The notes under the pieces were generated by a model. That model made no database searches and had not been told where the DNA came from. It was given only the letters and a program-made list of their open reading frames with translations. A program made the position numbers and the translations under genes. Shown here in pieces: positions 21,088 through 33,200 of a stretch of DNA of 64,000 bases (position 1 is its first letter; each line of letters starts with the position of its first letter). This stretch comes from Spirodela intermedia (lineage: Eukaryota > Streptophyta > Magnoliopsida > Alismatales > Araceae): NCBI GenBank assembly GCA_902729315.2, contig LR746267.1, positions 5,271,386 through 5,335,385 of the forward strand. Reading direction: 5' to 3'.

Positions 21088-23816
21088 TTGATTTTTTTAA
21101 TGTATGGTAGAAGATCCTTGCATCCAAGGCTAGAAAATCCTTTCATTATTTCCTTCAAGACTAAAAATCTGAAAGAAAAATTAATTTTGATGGATCCTGA
21201 AGGAAGTATAGGTCAAACTAAGAACAATCCTATGGCCATGAAAAATCATTATATCCCTGATTCATTTCAAAGAGCATTAAATATTAGAATCTCATTAGCA
21301 CCCACTATTAAATTCGAAATAAATCCAGGAATTTTTGAAATGCTCCCTAATTTTCATGGATTGCCTTTAGGAACCTCATCAACACTTAGAAAAATTTCAT
21401 ATGGTCTGTGATTTAGTTAATCTCCCTCAAGTTACACCAGAAATTATTAAGATGAAATTATTTCCTCATACACTTAGGGACAAAGCTAGCCATTGGCTAT
21501 CCACATTAGATAGAGAATTAACTAGCTGGAAAGACATAGAACATGCCTTTCTTCGAAAATTTTATCCCTTAGGAAAAACCCAAAATATGAGAAAACATAT
21601 ATGGAGTTTTTCTCAAAGACTAGGAGAAACTTTACATGAGACATGGGAAATATTCAAAGATTTACTTAGAAAGTGTCCTCATCATGCTATACCCAAGTGG
21701 CAGCTCAATAGAATTTTTTATGATGGATTATTAGAACAACATAGAAATATGGTTGATTCTATATGTGGAGGAGCTTTTATGGAGAAAACCCCTAATGAGA
21801 TTTACAGTCTTTATGAGAATTTAAGTAAAAATTCTAGAGATCAAGCCTCTTTTGAATTATATGACAAGAATAAGAAGAGAGGAATTTACGAATTGTATCA
21901 TGATGATGATTCTAAACTTAGAAATGAGGTTAATCAGATTAATCAAAGATTAGAAAAACTTGATTTACTTATTGACAATATTAGAAAGCCTCTTAATCCT
22001 CAATTTAATTCAAATAGTACATGTCCTATGTATGGTGAGAATGATTATTCTAAACTTCAATGTTATAATTTAGATCAATCATTTCACCATAAGCAAGAAC
22101 AAGTGCAAGTAGCTCGTGGTTTTAATAAAAATAGGGAACCTTTTTCAAATTCTTATAATCCTAATTGGAAGAATAATTTTTCATGGAGAGACCCAAATAA
22201 TATTCAAAATCTAAAAGCACTTAGACCCAATTCAAACTCTAAATTTCGTCCAAAATAAGAAAACAGATTTCAGAAAAATCAGCCCTCTCAAATCCAACTT
22301 GATGCTATGGAAATGATGCAACAAATGAGTCAAATGATGCAACAAACTATGAATCAAATGATGCAACAAACTATGAATCAAATGATGCAGCACCAGAAAC
22401 AAATTATAGAGGCCCTTGGGAATAAGAGAGAAGAGGGACAGCTACCTAGTCAGCCCATAGAAAATCTAGGGAACCGCCCAATAATAGGATTTCAGCAAGG
22501 GGAGTCTAGTAGCATGAATCTAGGAAAAAACCCACGAAATGAAAATGTTAGGACAGTGAATGCATTAAGGAGTGGTAAGATCTTACCTGATCCTTATCCC
22601 CAAACATTAGAAGAAAAAGAAAACGTGGACAACCCAAAACAAAATCAAATAGGAGTAGAAGAGGATTTTATAGATTCTACCAAGGAAATTTTGAAAGAGA
22701 GGACAACCATTCCATTTACTAAAGCTCTAGAGCCTAGACAAAGAAAGAAAAAGGAACACAATGAAGAAATAAAGAAAATTTTACAAGATGTGCAAATTAG
22801 TCTTCCTTTACTCACTACCATTGAACATATTCCTGAATATGCTAGAGTTTTGAAAGAAATGTGTACACCAAAAAGGGCACCTAGAGTAGAAAAATTATCT
22901 ATGCATGTTAGTACATTATTATTAAATCAATTACCATATAAATTGAGAGATACAGGTGCCCCTTTAATTTCGTGTGATATTGGTAGATCTATTTTTCAGA
23001 ATGCATTACTTGACACCGGTGCTAGTATTAATTTATTACCTGCAAGTATTTGTGATAAATTTAATATTTCTGATCTTAAACCTTCTACTGTTACCTTACA
23101 ATTTGCTGATAGATCCATAAAACATCCTAAAGGTATTTTAGAAAATGTGATAGTAACAGTTAAAGGGTGTAAATTTCTAGTTGATTTTGTAGTGCTGAAA
23201 ATGGATTTTAATGGATAGTTTTATGATACACCAATCATCCTAAGGAGACCATTTTTGCATACAGAAAAGATGAATATTGATTTTCTCATAGGTATTGTGA
23301 AAATTTTATGTGGAGATCAATCAGTAGAAATTAAAATTTTTGAAGTACCAAATGATCTTAAGAAATCACAAGTATATGATTGTCATACCATAGATCTTCT
23401 AGATGATTTTGATGATCCAGATGTTATTGATGACTGTGTGTTAGCAGAATTAGAGGAAATAGAGAATATAAATTTAGGAGAAAAGAAAGAGGAAGATTAT
23501 CTGAATTTAAAGTTGAAACCTCTTCCCTCTAGTTTAAAATATATGTTTTTGGAGGAAAATAATTCATTTCCTGTTATTATTGCAGCTGATTTGAGTGATG
23601 AACAGGAAGAAGAATTATTAGATGTACTTCGAAAAAATAAGAAGGCTATGGGCTGGAAAATGGACGATCTAAGGGGCATTGATATGAGTGTATGCATGCA
23701 TAATATATATCTAGAGGAGGGGGCTAGAACTAGCAGGGAACCACAACGAAGATTAAATCCTAACATGATGGAAATTGTAAAAAAAGAAATAAATCTACTT
23801 TTTATGCAGCATGGCC
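21088..23816 (+). pseudogene. Athila-like gag-protease remnant
   Basis: The gag capsid region (about 21300-21900) contains TPEIIKMKLFPHTLRDKA, ETLHETWEIFKDLLRKCPHH and IPKWQLNRIFYDGLLEQH, standard for plant Ty3/gypsy gag. The protease active-site box LLDTGASINLLP lies near 23007-23042. The last open stretch leads into RT and stops at 23824 in unrelated sequence. A frameshift near 21405 and stops at 22256-22258 and 23216-23218 break the frame. An M/Q-rich 24-bp tandem repeat lies at about 22311-22395. Confidence 0.88.
22311..22395 (+). repeat. 24-bp tandem repeat in gag
   Basis: About three and a half copies of ATGATGCAACAAACTATGAA plus TCAA, giving a Met/Gln-rich stretch (MMQQTMNQ repeated) between the gag and protease regions. 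Confidence 0.85.
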
Positions 23817-23824
23817 AACCTTAA
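23817..23824. other. Inversion breakpoint 2 (8-bp word AACCTTAA)
   Basis: Retrotransposon coding sequence ends immediately to the left, and unrelated AT-rich DNA begins to the right. The word is the reverse complement of 15635-15642. Confidence 0.6.
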
Positions 23825-25585
23825 ATTTTGACATTATTCTACAACAATTAATCATGAAAATAATGTAAATTAAACCCACAATATCATCAATCTACTCATC
23901 TACTTTAGTAAATTTGATGAAAAGAGTTAATGCTCTTTTGAATCTAAAATAATATTAGACTCATACAAAGCATTTGGTACTAGTTAAAGAGTCATATGTG
24001 AAGTCTGCATCATACTATTATCCTTTCATTCTATGATAGTATTATCTGATTTTGTGATATAAATTGTTAAAAACTTCCTTACTTCCAATTGTTGTAACTT
24101 TATTTTTTGTCTTCTGCAACCAAGGTCCTTTTTTGATTGTTGATTTACGTGTATAGCGAACATAATCAATCACCCTTTGTCACATCGAACAAGGAAAAAG
24201 AAAATCTAAATACCAACTAAAAGATATATGTAGTAATTTTGGAAGAAAACAACATTTTATAATAATATTTTAGGGAAAAATACATTGCACCTCTTATCAT
24301 TGTTAGTTCCGAGTACTAAACCGTAAAATGAGACATTCGATGCGCCGTGAGGGAGAGAGAAGAGAGGAGAGAGAAGAGGGGGAGAGGGGGAGAGAGGGGG
24401 AGTGAGAGAGGTCTCACTCAGTCCGCCGTCCGCGGGTTGTCGTCCGTGAATTACTTCGATGACGTACCTGACTTTTCGTGAAGTGTCTGGAGGCCCCCGC
24501 GTACAAAAGGCCGAGCCAAGCATAGGACCCCCCTCCCCCCACCACTCGTACTCTTCGATCAGCAGCAATAGTGCAGCGACCGCCAGTCTGATGACCTCCC
24601 GGCACATGGTTGGATGGTCATTTTATGGAAGATACCACGGCTAACACTTTTACTTAAGACACCGGGTTTAATTTATTTATTTTCATCCCCCCACTACTCA
24701 ATTACGAAAGGAAGCGGCGGGAGAAACTAAGGCGGAAAGGATACAATCACAATTACCTTTTCTGTAAGAGGTTTTCGGGCAATATCCGTCATAATTGCTA
24801 TGGACAGAATCTTGACTCGAATTTTTATTCTTATTTTATTTACTCCGCCAGCAAGCGGCAGACAGCTGCTGTAGCTCTCTCTCTCTCTCTCTCTCTCTCC
24901 CTCCCCGTCCCACTGGAACTTCGTCTGCGCAGAGGAAGGGCGGAGGGGGGCAATCCTCAGACGGTGGTCTTGCTGTAGCTCTCAATTCCGCCGGCTGTCC
25001 GGCGAGCGCCTCGATCTCCGGTTGGGGCGGCGGCCTTGGAGCTCTCAGGGAGGGGCGACGTTGCTCTCGGAGGTCGCATGAAGAGAAGGGTTCTAGGGTT
25101 TTCGCCGGCGCCTGAGAGCTCCCGTTACATTTCTCGCTCTCGAGCCCCCTCGGAGGTCCAGAGTCCTCCGGTTGGGGTTCCGGCGGTCTCTTCTCGCGCG
25201 CGGAGGTGCTGTGCGGATCTCGGAGGAGAGGGATTTGGCGAGGATTCAGTCCGCTGCTTCACTTTTTCCCTCAGATTGTGATTTCGGCCTGGGAAATCAG
25301 GCTCATCGGCATTGCTTTCTGCATCTCTTTTAGGATTTGGGAAACGCAATGCGAAGATTCTGGAGGAAGCTGCTCGTTCTCGGCTGGAATGTGCTCTTCT
25401 ACGGGAGGGGGCCTACTCTGATCTCTTGCTCAGAATTTTGAATCCGCCGGACTGCTGAACAGTGGAGGCGTTCTCCCCCCTCTCCCCCCCTTACTTGCCC
25501 TGCCTTCTCCGCACTGCTTCGGGGGGTTGAGCTCCATCTGGCGAGCGTGGATATCTCGGAGGTTTTCTCTCTCCTCTGCGGCGGC
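23825..25585. other. Intergenic DNA and upstream region of the EOL-type gene
   Basis: AT-rich up to about 24290, then increasingly GC-rich. It contains GA-rich tracts (about 24350-24410), a (CT)n run (24875-24902) and a long GC-rich presumed 5' UTR. I see no separate gene; the ORFs here are in low-complexity sequence. Confidence 0.55.
24875..24902. repeat. (CT)n microsatellite upstream of the EOL-type gene
   Basis: Pure CT run about 0.7 kb before the start codon. CT-rich tracts are common near plant transcription starts; a role here is only possible. Confidence 0.9.
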
Positions 25586-28500
25586 ATGAGAAACCCCCTG
25601 TTGTCGGATTCCTGCAGAGATACGCAGCAGCTCCACTCCGTCAATCCCCAGCCCTGGCTTCAGGTTGAGCGGGGGAAGCTGTCCAAGTCCTTCCCCCGAT
25701 CCCCTTCCTCCGTGTGAGTACAGTCTTCTTCTCCTTCTCCTTCTGCTACTGCTATCGCTGCTACTTCCTCTTGTGAGTTCCTCGCGTGTCGTTCTTCCGC
25801 TGGCAGTGAATCCTTCATCAAGGTCCCAGAGCCGCCGATTCTTCCGCTGTTCAAGCCCGTGGACTATGTGGAGGTCTTAGCCCAGATTCATGAAGAACTG
25901 GAGTCCTGCCCCCCGCAGGAGGCGTCCAGCCTCTACCTGCTGCAGTTCCACGTCTTCAGGGGCCTCGGCGAGAGGAAGCTGCTCCGGCCGAGCCTCCGCT
26001 GCGCCTGGCACAAGGCCACCACCGCCTACGAGAAGCTCGTCTTCTTGGCCTGGCTCAAATACGAGAACCACCACCACGGAGACGAGCTCACCGACTTCTC
26101 TGCAGCGGAGGAGATGGACGTCACGGCCGCCGCCGGCGACTCGCATTCTTCCTCAGCCACGGCCGCCTCCGGCGGAGTAGTCCTCTTCCGAATCGGAGGG
26201 GATCTGGTGGCCGGCGACCGGCGGAGGATGGCTGCTCTCTCCGCCCCGTTCGACGCCATGCTCAATGGCTCCTTCAGCGAGTCGAAGCTCGAGATCATCG
26301 ACATGTCGGAGAATGGCATCTCGACTCTGGGGATGAGACAAGTCTGCAAGTTCAGCGAGACCGGAAACCTGGGCGATCTTCCTCCTCAGCTCCTGCTGGA
26401 GATTCTCATCTTCGCCAACAGGTTCTGCTGCGAGAGGCTCAAGAGCGCCTGCGACCGGAAGCTCGCCGCCTTCGTTGCTTCCCGGCAGGACGCCGTCGAC
26501 CTGATGGAGTGCGCCGTGGAGGAGAACGCTCCGATCCTCGCCGCCTCCTGCCTGCAGAAGCTCCTGCTCGAGCTCCCAGAGTCCATCAAGGACGAGCAGG
26601 TCGTCGGCATCTTCTCCAAGCTCGGCCAGCACCATCGGTCCATCGCCTCCTTCTTCTCCCTCTACTGTTTCCTGAGCGAGGTCGCCATGAACGCCGACCC
26701 GAACTCCGACATCGCGGTCGTCTTCTTGGAGCGGCTGGTGGAGTCGGCGAGGGGCCACCGGCAGAAGCAGCTGGCTTTCCATCAGCTGGGCTGCGCGAGG
26801 CTCTCGAGGAAGGAGCTCGGGGAGGCGGAGCAGAGCTTCACCGCCGCCGTCGAAGCCGGGCACCTCTACTCCGTCGCCGGACTGGCCAGAGTGGCCGCCG
26901 CCAGGGGAGACAACCAGCTGGCCTACGAGAGGCTGAGCTCCGCCATAGCTTCTTCCTGCCCTCCCCTTGGATGGATGTACCAGGAGAGGTCCCACTACTC
27001 GGCGGCGGCGGCGGGCGGCGACGACGACCGGAGGAGGCTGGAGGACCTGGACAGGGCGACGGAACTGGACCCGACCCTGGTGTACCCCTACATGTTCCGG
27101 GCGGCGGACCTGATGAGGAGGAACCAGGACGGCGGCGCCGCCATTGCCGAAATCAACAGGGTCCTGGGGTTCAGGGTGGCGGTGGAGTGTCTCGAGCTCA
27201 GGTTCTGCTTCTACCTGGCCATGGAGGACTACGGCGGCGCTCTCCGTGATGTACAGGCCATCCTCAGCCTCTCCCAGGGCCACCGGATGCTCCAAGGGCG
27301 GGTCGCCGCCGCCCACCTACGTCAGCTCGTGCAGGAACACGTCGAACCGTGGAGCGCCGCCGAGTGCTGGATGCAGCTCTATGACCGCTGCGCCGCCGTC
27401 GACGATGTCGGCTCGCTGTCGGTCATCTACCAGATGCTCGAGTCGGGCGGCGCCGCCAAGGGGGTGCTCTATTTCCGCCAGTCTCTGCTCCTGCTCCGGT
27501 TAGAACAAGAAGCCCCCCCCCCCCACCGGTTCTTCTTCGCCGCCGTTGCTTTCTTGCTTTACCGATGCTTTCTGGGGCAGGCTGAGCGGCCCGGAGGCGG
27601 CGATGAGGAGCCTCCGGCTGGCGTGCCGACACGCGGGGAGCGAGCACGAGCGGCTGGTGTACGAGGGGTGGATCCTGCTCAACGACGGCGGCGAATGGGA
27701 AGCGGGGCTCAGGAAGGCGGAGGAGTCGATCGCCTTGCAGCGGTCCTTCGAGGGCTTCTTCCTCAAGGCGTACGCGCTGGCCTGTTCCACCCGCCGGCCC
27801 TCCTGCTATCCGACCGTCATTTCCCTGCTCGAAGACGCGCTCAGCTGCCCCTCCGACAGGCTTCGCAAGGGCCAGGTGCGTGATAGGTTTCCTCCTCTCC
27901 CTTTCTTCTTCTTCTTCTTCTTCTCATGCTTCTTCGGATGAGAGCCCTACTCTCGAGCCTTATGCTGGGAACCAAACCCCACTGGATCATCCGAATTTGT
28001 GATCCGAGGCCCTGGTTCCTGAGAACGAAAACTAGAGAAATCAGGAGCGATTTTGTTTTGATGTTGATCGATTGAAACAGGGAGAAAAAAAAAAAGCCAG
28101 CAAATTTTGAAATTCTTGTAGAAAGCATGAGGATTTTATGACGGATCACAGCTTAACTATGCCAGGCGTCATTTCCACAAAAATATGCTCATTTTCCAGA
28201 CAAGCTTATGTCGTGATTATTTTTGTTATCCGTATGATTTGATCGAAAACAACCCCTAAGCCATCAGTCGGGAATAATTGGAGGATAATTCTTGTTGACA
28301 GAAATTCTGCTCCGGCTATCCTCTCTCATCTGTCCCGTTTTAGTTTGTGTTGTGAAGTTCTTATAAACTAGATGATAGAAAGAGGAAACAGATGATCCTG
28401 AGTGAGTAGAAACTCGCTGAGTTTAGGAAAAAAATTGTGTTTCGCTCCTTGGATCTGAAATATTGTATGTCATGTAAATTTTGGAGGAAAACTGTGAGAT

Positions 28501-29411
28501 TGTTTGAGGAAACTATGAATGAATGAATGAAGATTCGCGGTGAGGTTTTGATTTCGTTTTTTTTTTTTTGAAGTAAAAACTTTGATGAGAAATTGCTGTC
28601 CTTCATGTGTCTCTTCACTGGCTATCTTGTGAGCAACAAATTGAATGAATCCAAGAACAAATAGGTTTAGAGGGAGAGTCTCACGTTTCCCGATGACGTT
28701 GTGCTGCTGCTCTGTAAATTTGTCCGTGACAATCTCAACCCGTTTCCTCTTCGAACTCGAACTGGCAGGCTTTGAACAACCTCGGCAGTGTGTATACGGA
28801 CTTTGGGAGGCTGGACCTCGCGGCTGACTGCTTCATGAGCGCTCTCCAAATTCGGCACACCCGAGCACACCAGGGCCTCGCTCGCGTTCACTTCCTCAAG
28901 GACGACAGGGACGCCGCCTACAATGAAATGACGAAGTTGATAGAGAAGGCCAAGAACAATGCCTCCGCGTACGAGAAAAGATCAGAGTACTGCCGCCACG
29001 AACTCACGGCCGCAGATCTGCAGACGGCGACTCAGCTGGATCCGATGCGGGTTTATCCTTACCGGTACCGCGCGGCAGGTCATCTCCCTCTCCCATCTCT
29101 TGAATCCATCCATCGTCCGATTGGTTGACCTATCCTGGATCTGACAAAAATGAGGGCTGTTTCTTCCATCCATCGTCCGGAATGGAGCAGTGTTGATGGA
29201 CGGCCGCAAGGAGAAGGAGGCCATTGCGGAACTGACCAGGGTGATCGTCTTCAAGGCGGATCTCCATCTTCTTCACCTCCGCGCCGCCTTCAACCAGCAC
29301 ATCGGAGACATCACCGGCGCCCTCCGGGACTGCCGTGCCGCCCTATCCGTAGATCCCAACCACCAGGAGATGCTGGAGCTCCGCAGCCGCGTCAACTGCG
29401 AGGAGCCGTGA
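25586..29411 (+). CDS. EOL: ETO1-like BTB-TPR protein (ethylene overproducer family)
   Basis: Five exons: 25586-25713, 25807-27498, 27581-27875, 28769-29078, 29191-29411; 2646 nt, 881 residues. All four introns are GT-AG and keep one frame. The start MRNPLLSDSCRDTQ and the PWLQVERGKLSK and IKVPEPPILPLFKPVDYVEVLAQIHEELESC blocks are as I know them from ETO1/EOL proteins. A BTB domain follows at roughly residues 167-270 (VVLFRIGG..., LSAPFDAMLNGSFSES, LLLEILIFANRFCCERLKSACDRKL), then TPR-type helices to the C terminus (ALNNLGSVYTDFGRLDLAADC, QLDPMRVYPYRYRAA). ETO1 and its relatives are cytosolic substrate adaptors of CUL3 ubiquitin ligases that send type-2 ACC synthases to the proteasome, limiting ethylene synthesis. 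The short N terminus fits EOL1/EOL2 better than ETO1 itself. The exons are extremely GC-rich; intron 1 is only 93 bp and intron 2 only 82 bp. Confidence 0.93.
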
Positions 29412-29476
29412 GTCTCCTTTTTGTCTGATCCAGTATGGATTAGCAGGGGGGGATGGATTCAAGAGGTGAGGGGAGA

Positions 29477-29690
29477 CAAGGAGGAGGAGGCCATAGCGGA
29501 GCTGACGAGGGCGATCATCTTCATGGTGGATCCTTCATCTTCTTCACCCCAGCGATGCTTTCAACGAGCTCGTCGGAGACGTCGCCGGAGCCCTCCGGGG
29601 CTGCCGCGCCGCCCTCTCCGTCGAGTCCAACCAACAGGAGATGCAGGAGAGCTCCACGGCCGCGTCAACTGCGAGGAGCCGTGAGTCTCT
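29477..29690 (+). pseudogene. Degenerate tandem copy of the EOL last exon
   Basis: Aligns to 29207-29418, the final coding exon of the EOL-type gene, from the AAGGAGGAGGAGGCCAT region through the stop and the shared GTGAGTCTC just after it. The first 18 codons (EEEAIAELTRAIIFMVDP) and the last six (GRVNCEEP plus stop) are in the same frame; the middle is frameshifted. It lies less than 70 bp after the real stop codon, probably in the 3' UTR, and has no usable acceptor that I can see. Confidence 0.82.
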
Positions 29691-30223
29691 TCCCTCTGGT
29701 CTCCTCGCTTTCTTCCTCTCGCCTCTCATCTCCCACTGTAACTAACCCCAGCCACGTTTCTGCGATCTGTTCCGAGAAGAGAGTTCTCCAGAATGCTGCT
29801 GCAGGACATTCCTGCATTCCTAATCACTTGCCACGTGGAGTATTATTTTTTGTTTAAATGATAGTTCTTAACGGTCTAACATTTCGACAATAAGAGAGCG
29901 CAGAGAGAGAGAGGGCAATTGGCATGGCTCTATCAAAGTAATCCACGTGATCTGGTAAATCGTAGACCATCCGACGGTCGAGATGAATCCACGCGACGAG
30001 TGAGCCTCCGCCATTCTGGAGCTAAAGGAACCCGGCCACGTACCCAACACGAGAAGCCGACTTACAACTGGTCATTCCATATATATTATGTGTATATATA
30101 TTTAGCTGCGTCGTCTCCACAAAGAGCCTTCTGCCCCAAGCATAGCCGGGGATTTCACCTGCGGCTAGGTGCACTTGGGGACAGCCAGAGTGATTGGAGC
30201 AGGGAAATTGTGAGCTGGGGGCG
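29691..30223. other. Intergenic region and RPT1 promoter
   Basis: Between the EOL 3' region and the RPT1 start codon. A TATATATA-rich stretch at about 30078-30102 lies some 120 bp before the ATG and may supply the TATA function. No other gene is seen. Confidence 0.5.
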
Positions 30224-33200
30224 ATGGCACCTACGGCTGAGGACATAGAAGACGAGATCAGGAACGAGAAGAACCCCCCTCCCCTCGACGAGGACGACAT
30301 CGCCCTCCTCAAGACCTATGTACGTCCCAAGGAGATTTTTTCCCTTATTATTCCATGTTTATTGCTCTCCTTTTGCGGTCGAGTTTAGTTTGGCGACTAG
30401 GGTGGTTCCCTGTGGTGTTTTTTGGCGCGCATTCTGTGCCTAGCAAGGCACAGAGGATTTTCTTGTTTGCTTTGTAGTTGTTCGTCTCCAATCTGCGGCT
30501 AGGGTTTCGTATTTCTTCTTTAGAAAAGAAGCCTACGTTTCTTTGGCGACCCTGCTGGTTCTGGCCGTTACCGTCATTTGACCCAGATAAACTTTTTTGT
30601 CGTTGATCCCTTGTGGGGCTTGTAATGTGGTTTCAGTCGCCTTCGATCCTCATACACTTCATTTTTTTTCTCTCCCGCGTTGATATTTTCGTTCCAGATC
30701 TGGGTTTACTGGGAGATCACAAGTTGAACGTCGCTCTATTTTGCGTTATTTTTCAGCTATTGTCCTTTGAAGGAACCTTGATCTCGTTTAATATTTTTAT
30801 ATACCGTTCTGTATCGATTGTTTCCATTACAGGGCTTGGGACCGTACTCAACCAACATTAAGAAGGTGGAGAAGGAAATTAAGGAAATGGCTAAGAAAAT
30901 AAATGATCTATGTGGTACTCCCATGAACATTTTCTCGAGTTTTTCTTTTATTTTATTTTGTTATTCTAAATGATCTGCTCAATATAACTCTATCCATTTG
31001 AATAAACGTTATCAATCTATTGGAAGGGATGCTATTTTGTCAGGATCACACTGAAAAACTGTCGGCGACAGTAAAGAGAATAAGGTTGCTCCGATTTTGA
31101 ATTTGGAGAGGGTAGAGGTCTTTCTATGGGAGGGTAATTTTTTTGGTTGAGCTGAAGGGGGAAGACGTACATTATTTTTCATTGTGGTCAGTAAAAGGTG
31201 GGATAAATGCATGTAGAATTACTATACCTGGAAAGGGATTTTGAATGTTGCCTCCTTGTCGTTGTGATTAGCTTCATGATGTTCCCTACGCTCATATTGC
31301 TTATGGTTCGGCCTTGCTTTAATTAGAGGCATTGCAGGACATCGTATACCTTACTCCAAGCCAGAAATCGGCCTAGTAACGTTATGATTTTATTAGTCGT
31401 CCTTGTCACATATTCTAAATGACTCACACACACACATGCGAACACCCTCCAAGAAGAAGCATGCATTTAGTGAATTTTGTGAATCATAAGTTGCTGCTTT
31501 CTAAGGATATATGATTTTAACATTGAAAGAGAATCTTTTATTTGATTTACATTTCAAAGCCAGTGGGATGGGTTTTATATCTCTAAATAGACAAAAAATT
31601 TCTGGCTCTTCTGCCACAACACTTTATGAACCCATTTTTTGGCTAGGATGATAATTTTTCATTTTTCAGTAAACAATCAATTTGATTAGAAGTGGAATTG
31701 ATGTTTAAAACTAAGTGGAAAGCAAGATATTACTCTATTTTCTATAGGATTTATTTTCATTTTTAAGTTTTTTCATTGTTATATTCTTTGGTATAATTAG
31801 ATATACATTTCATATGCATATGACATTTAATATTAGTTTATTAAAAAAATACAGTATTTAGATGTATAAAAACGAAATAATATTTTAGGCGCTCTTATAT
31901 ATAAATTGATTGCCTCTCTAAGTTTCTTGGACTTTGAATTAGAATATTGATGAAAATTGTATTTGTATTGAGATTCGGATCTTTTTCTTTCCATTTTCAG
32001 ACAAATGCCAGTTGCTACCATTTGTATGGCGTATGCATTTAGTCGTTCTTCTGCAATGCATTTTGTTCATTTTCAAAACCCAGTTGCTACCATTTGTTTC
32101 TAGTCTTTACTGGTACTTTTTCTGGCAGCTATAGTTATGGTATAAACTCTTTCTTTTTTTCAGAATGCTGGAATCTTTTTTCTTAGCAGAAGAAAATCTG
32201 TATATATTTGTGTTGTATATAGCAATGACGATGGCGAATATAAATTGCTACAATATTCCATCCCGGATATCATCTAAGGAAAGAATGCCCTCTTGGGTTA
32301 AAATATAATAAAATGATGTTTCTTAATATTTAAGAATATCATTAAATATTTTTATAAGAAAGGAAAGGTACTGGATGATTCAGAGTTGAAATTTCAATAG
32401 TGGATGTATTGCTGTTTTAGGTAAATGTTTAGTTTTTCATTTCTCTTTTCATTTGGTTAGCCCATAAGTAAGGCTATCCAGTGTTATTGGTTGTTATTGA
32501 CTGGAAAGGTCATTCATCGTTGTCCTGGTTTTTTCTTCATAGCCTGGTTGTCTTTGACATGAGTCTTTTTTCTCCTTCAAACAGGAATCAAGGAATCTGA
32601 CACTGGTTTAGCCGCACCAAGTCAATGGGATTTAGTTTCTGATAAGCAGATGATGCAGGAGGAACAACCACTTCAGGTGATGCGCAATAGGACTGGTTGG
32701 ATTTCTTAGTCATCAATTTTCACCTTGCATTCGTCTAATTTTGCATTTTTTTATCATCACAAAGGTTGCGAGGTGCACCAAAATAATTAACCCAAACACA
32801 GAGGATGCCAAGTATGTCATCAATGTCAAGCAGATTGCAAAGGTATGTACATATATTTTTTGTCATTCTCATGGTTCTGACTGATTCTGATTAATATAAC
32901 TTCACGTGCCTGACTCTGTTTAAATTCCTGATTTCAGTTTGTTGTTGGCCTGGGTGACAAAGTTTCCCCCACTGACATTGAAGAGGGCATGCGAGTAGGG
33001 TAAGATACTTCTCTACTCATTCGGTTTGGTGGCCTTTTTTGTGGTGTGCAATTACGCCGTTGAAGAAGTTCTATTGCTCCCTGAATTGTTTTATCGGAAT
33101 ATGTCATAGGCATAAGTTCTGTTCAATATGGATCTTCGCTGGCATTGGTGTCTTCTTGTGGAATGATAAGAAATCCGTGTCAAATTATTTCTCGCTGTTT

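Larger units (their letters stand above)
19245..23816 (+). mobile_element. Young Athila-like Ty3/gypsy element, 5' half
   Basis: 5' LTR (19245-20883), tRNA-Asp-like primer site (20889-20906), leader, gag, protease and the lead-in to RT, ending abruptly near 23816. The matching 3' half, from RT onward, is on the minus strand at 15634-9848. The ATAGT in front of the LTR (19240-19244) equals the target-site copy beyond the 3' LTR. The gene order and the contiguous break point show this is one element cut by an inversion. Confidence 0.87.

Noticed and set aside
26153-27316. 387-codon ORF on the minus strand
   Set aside because: It is the shadow of the very GC-rich EOL exon 2, which is conserved on the plus strand. 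The antisense translation has no domain.
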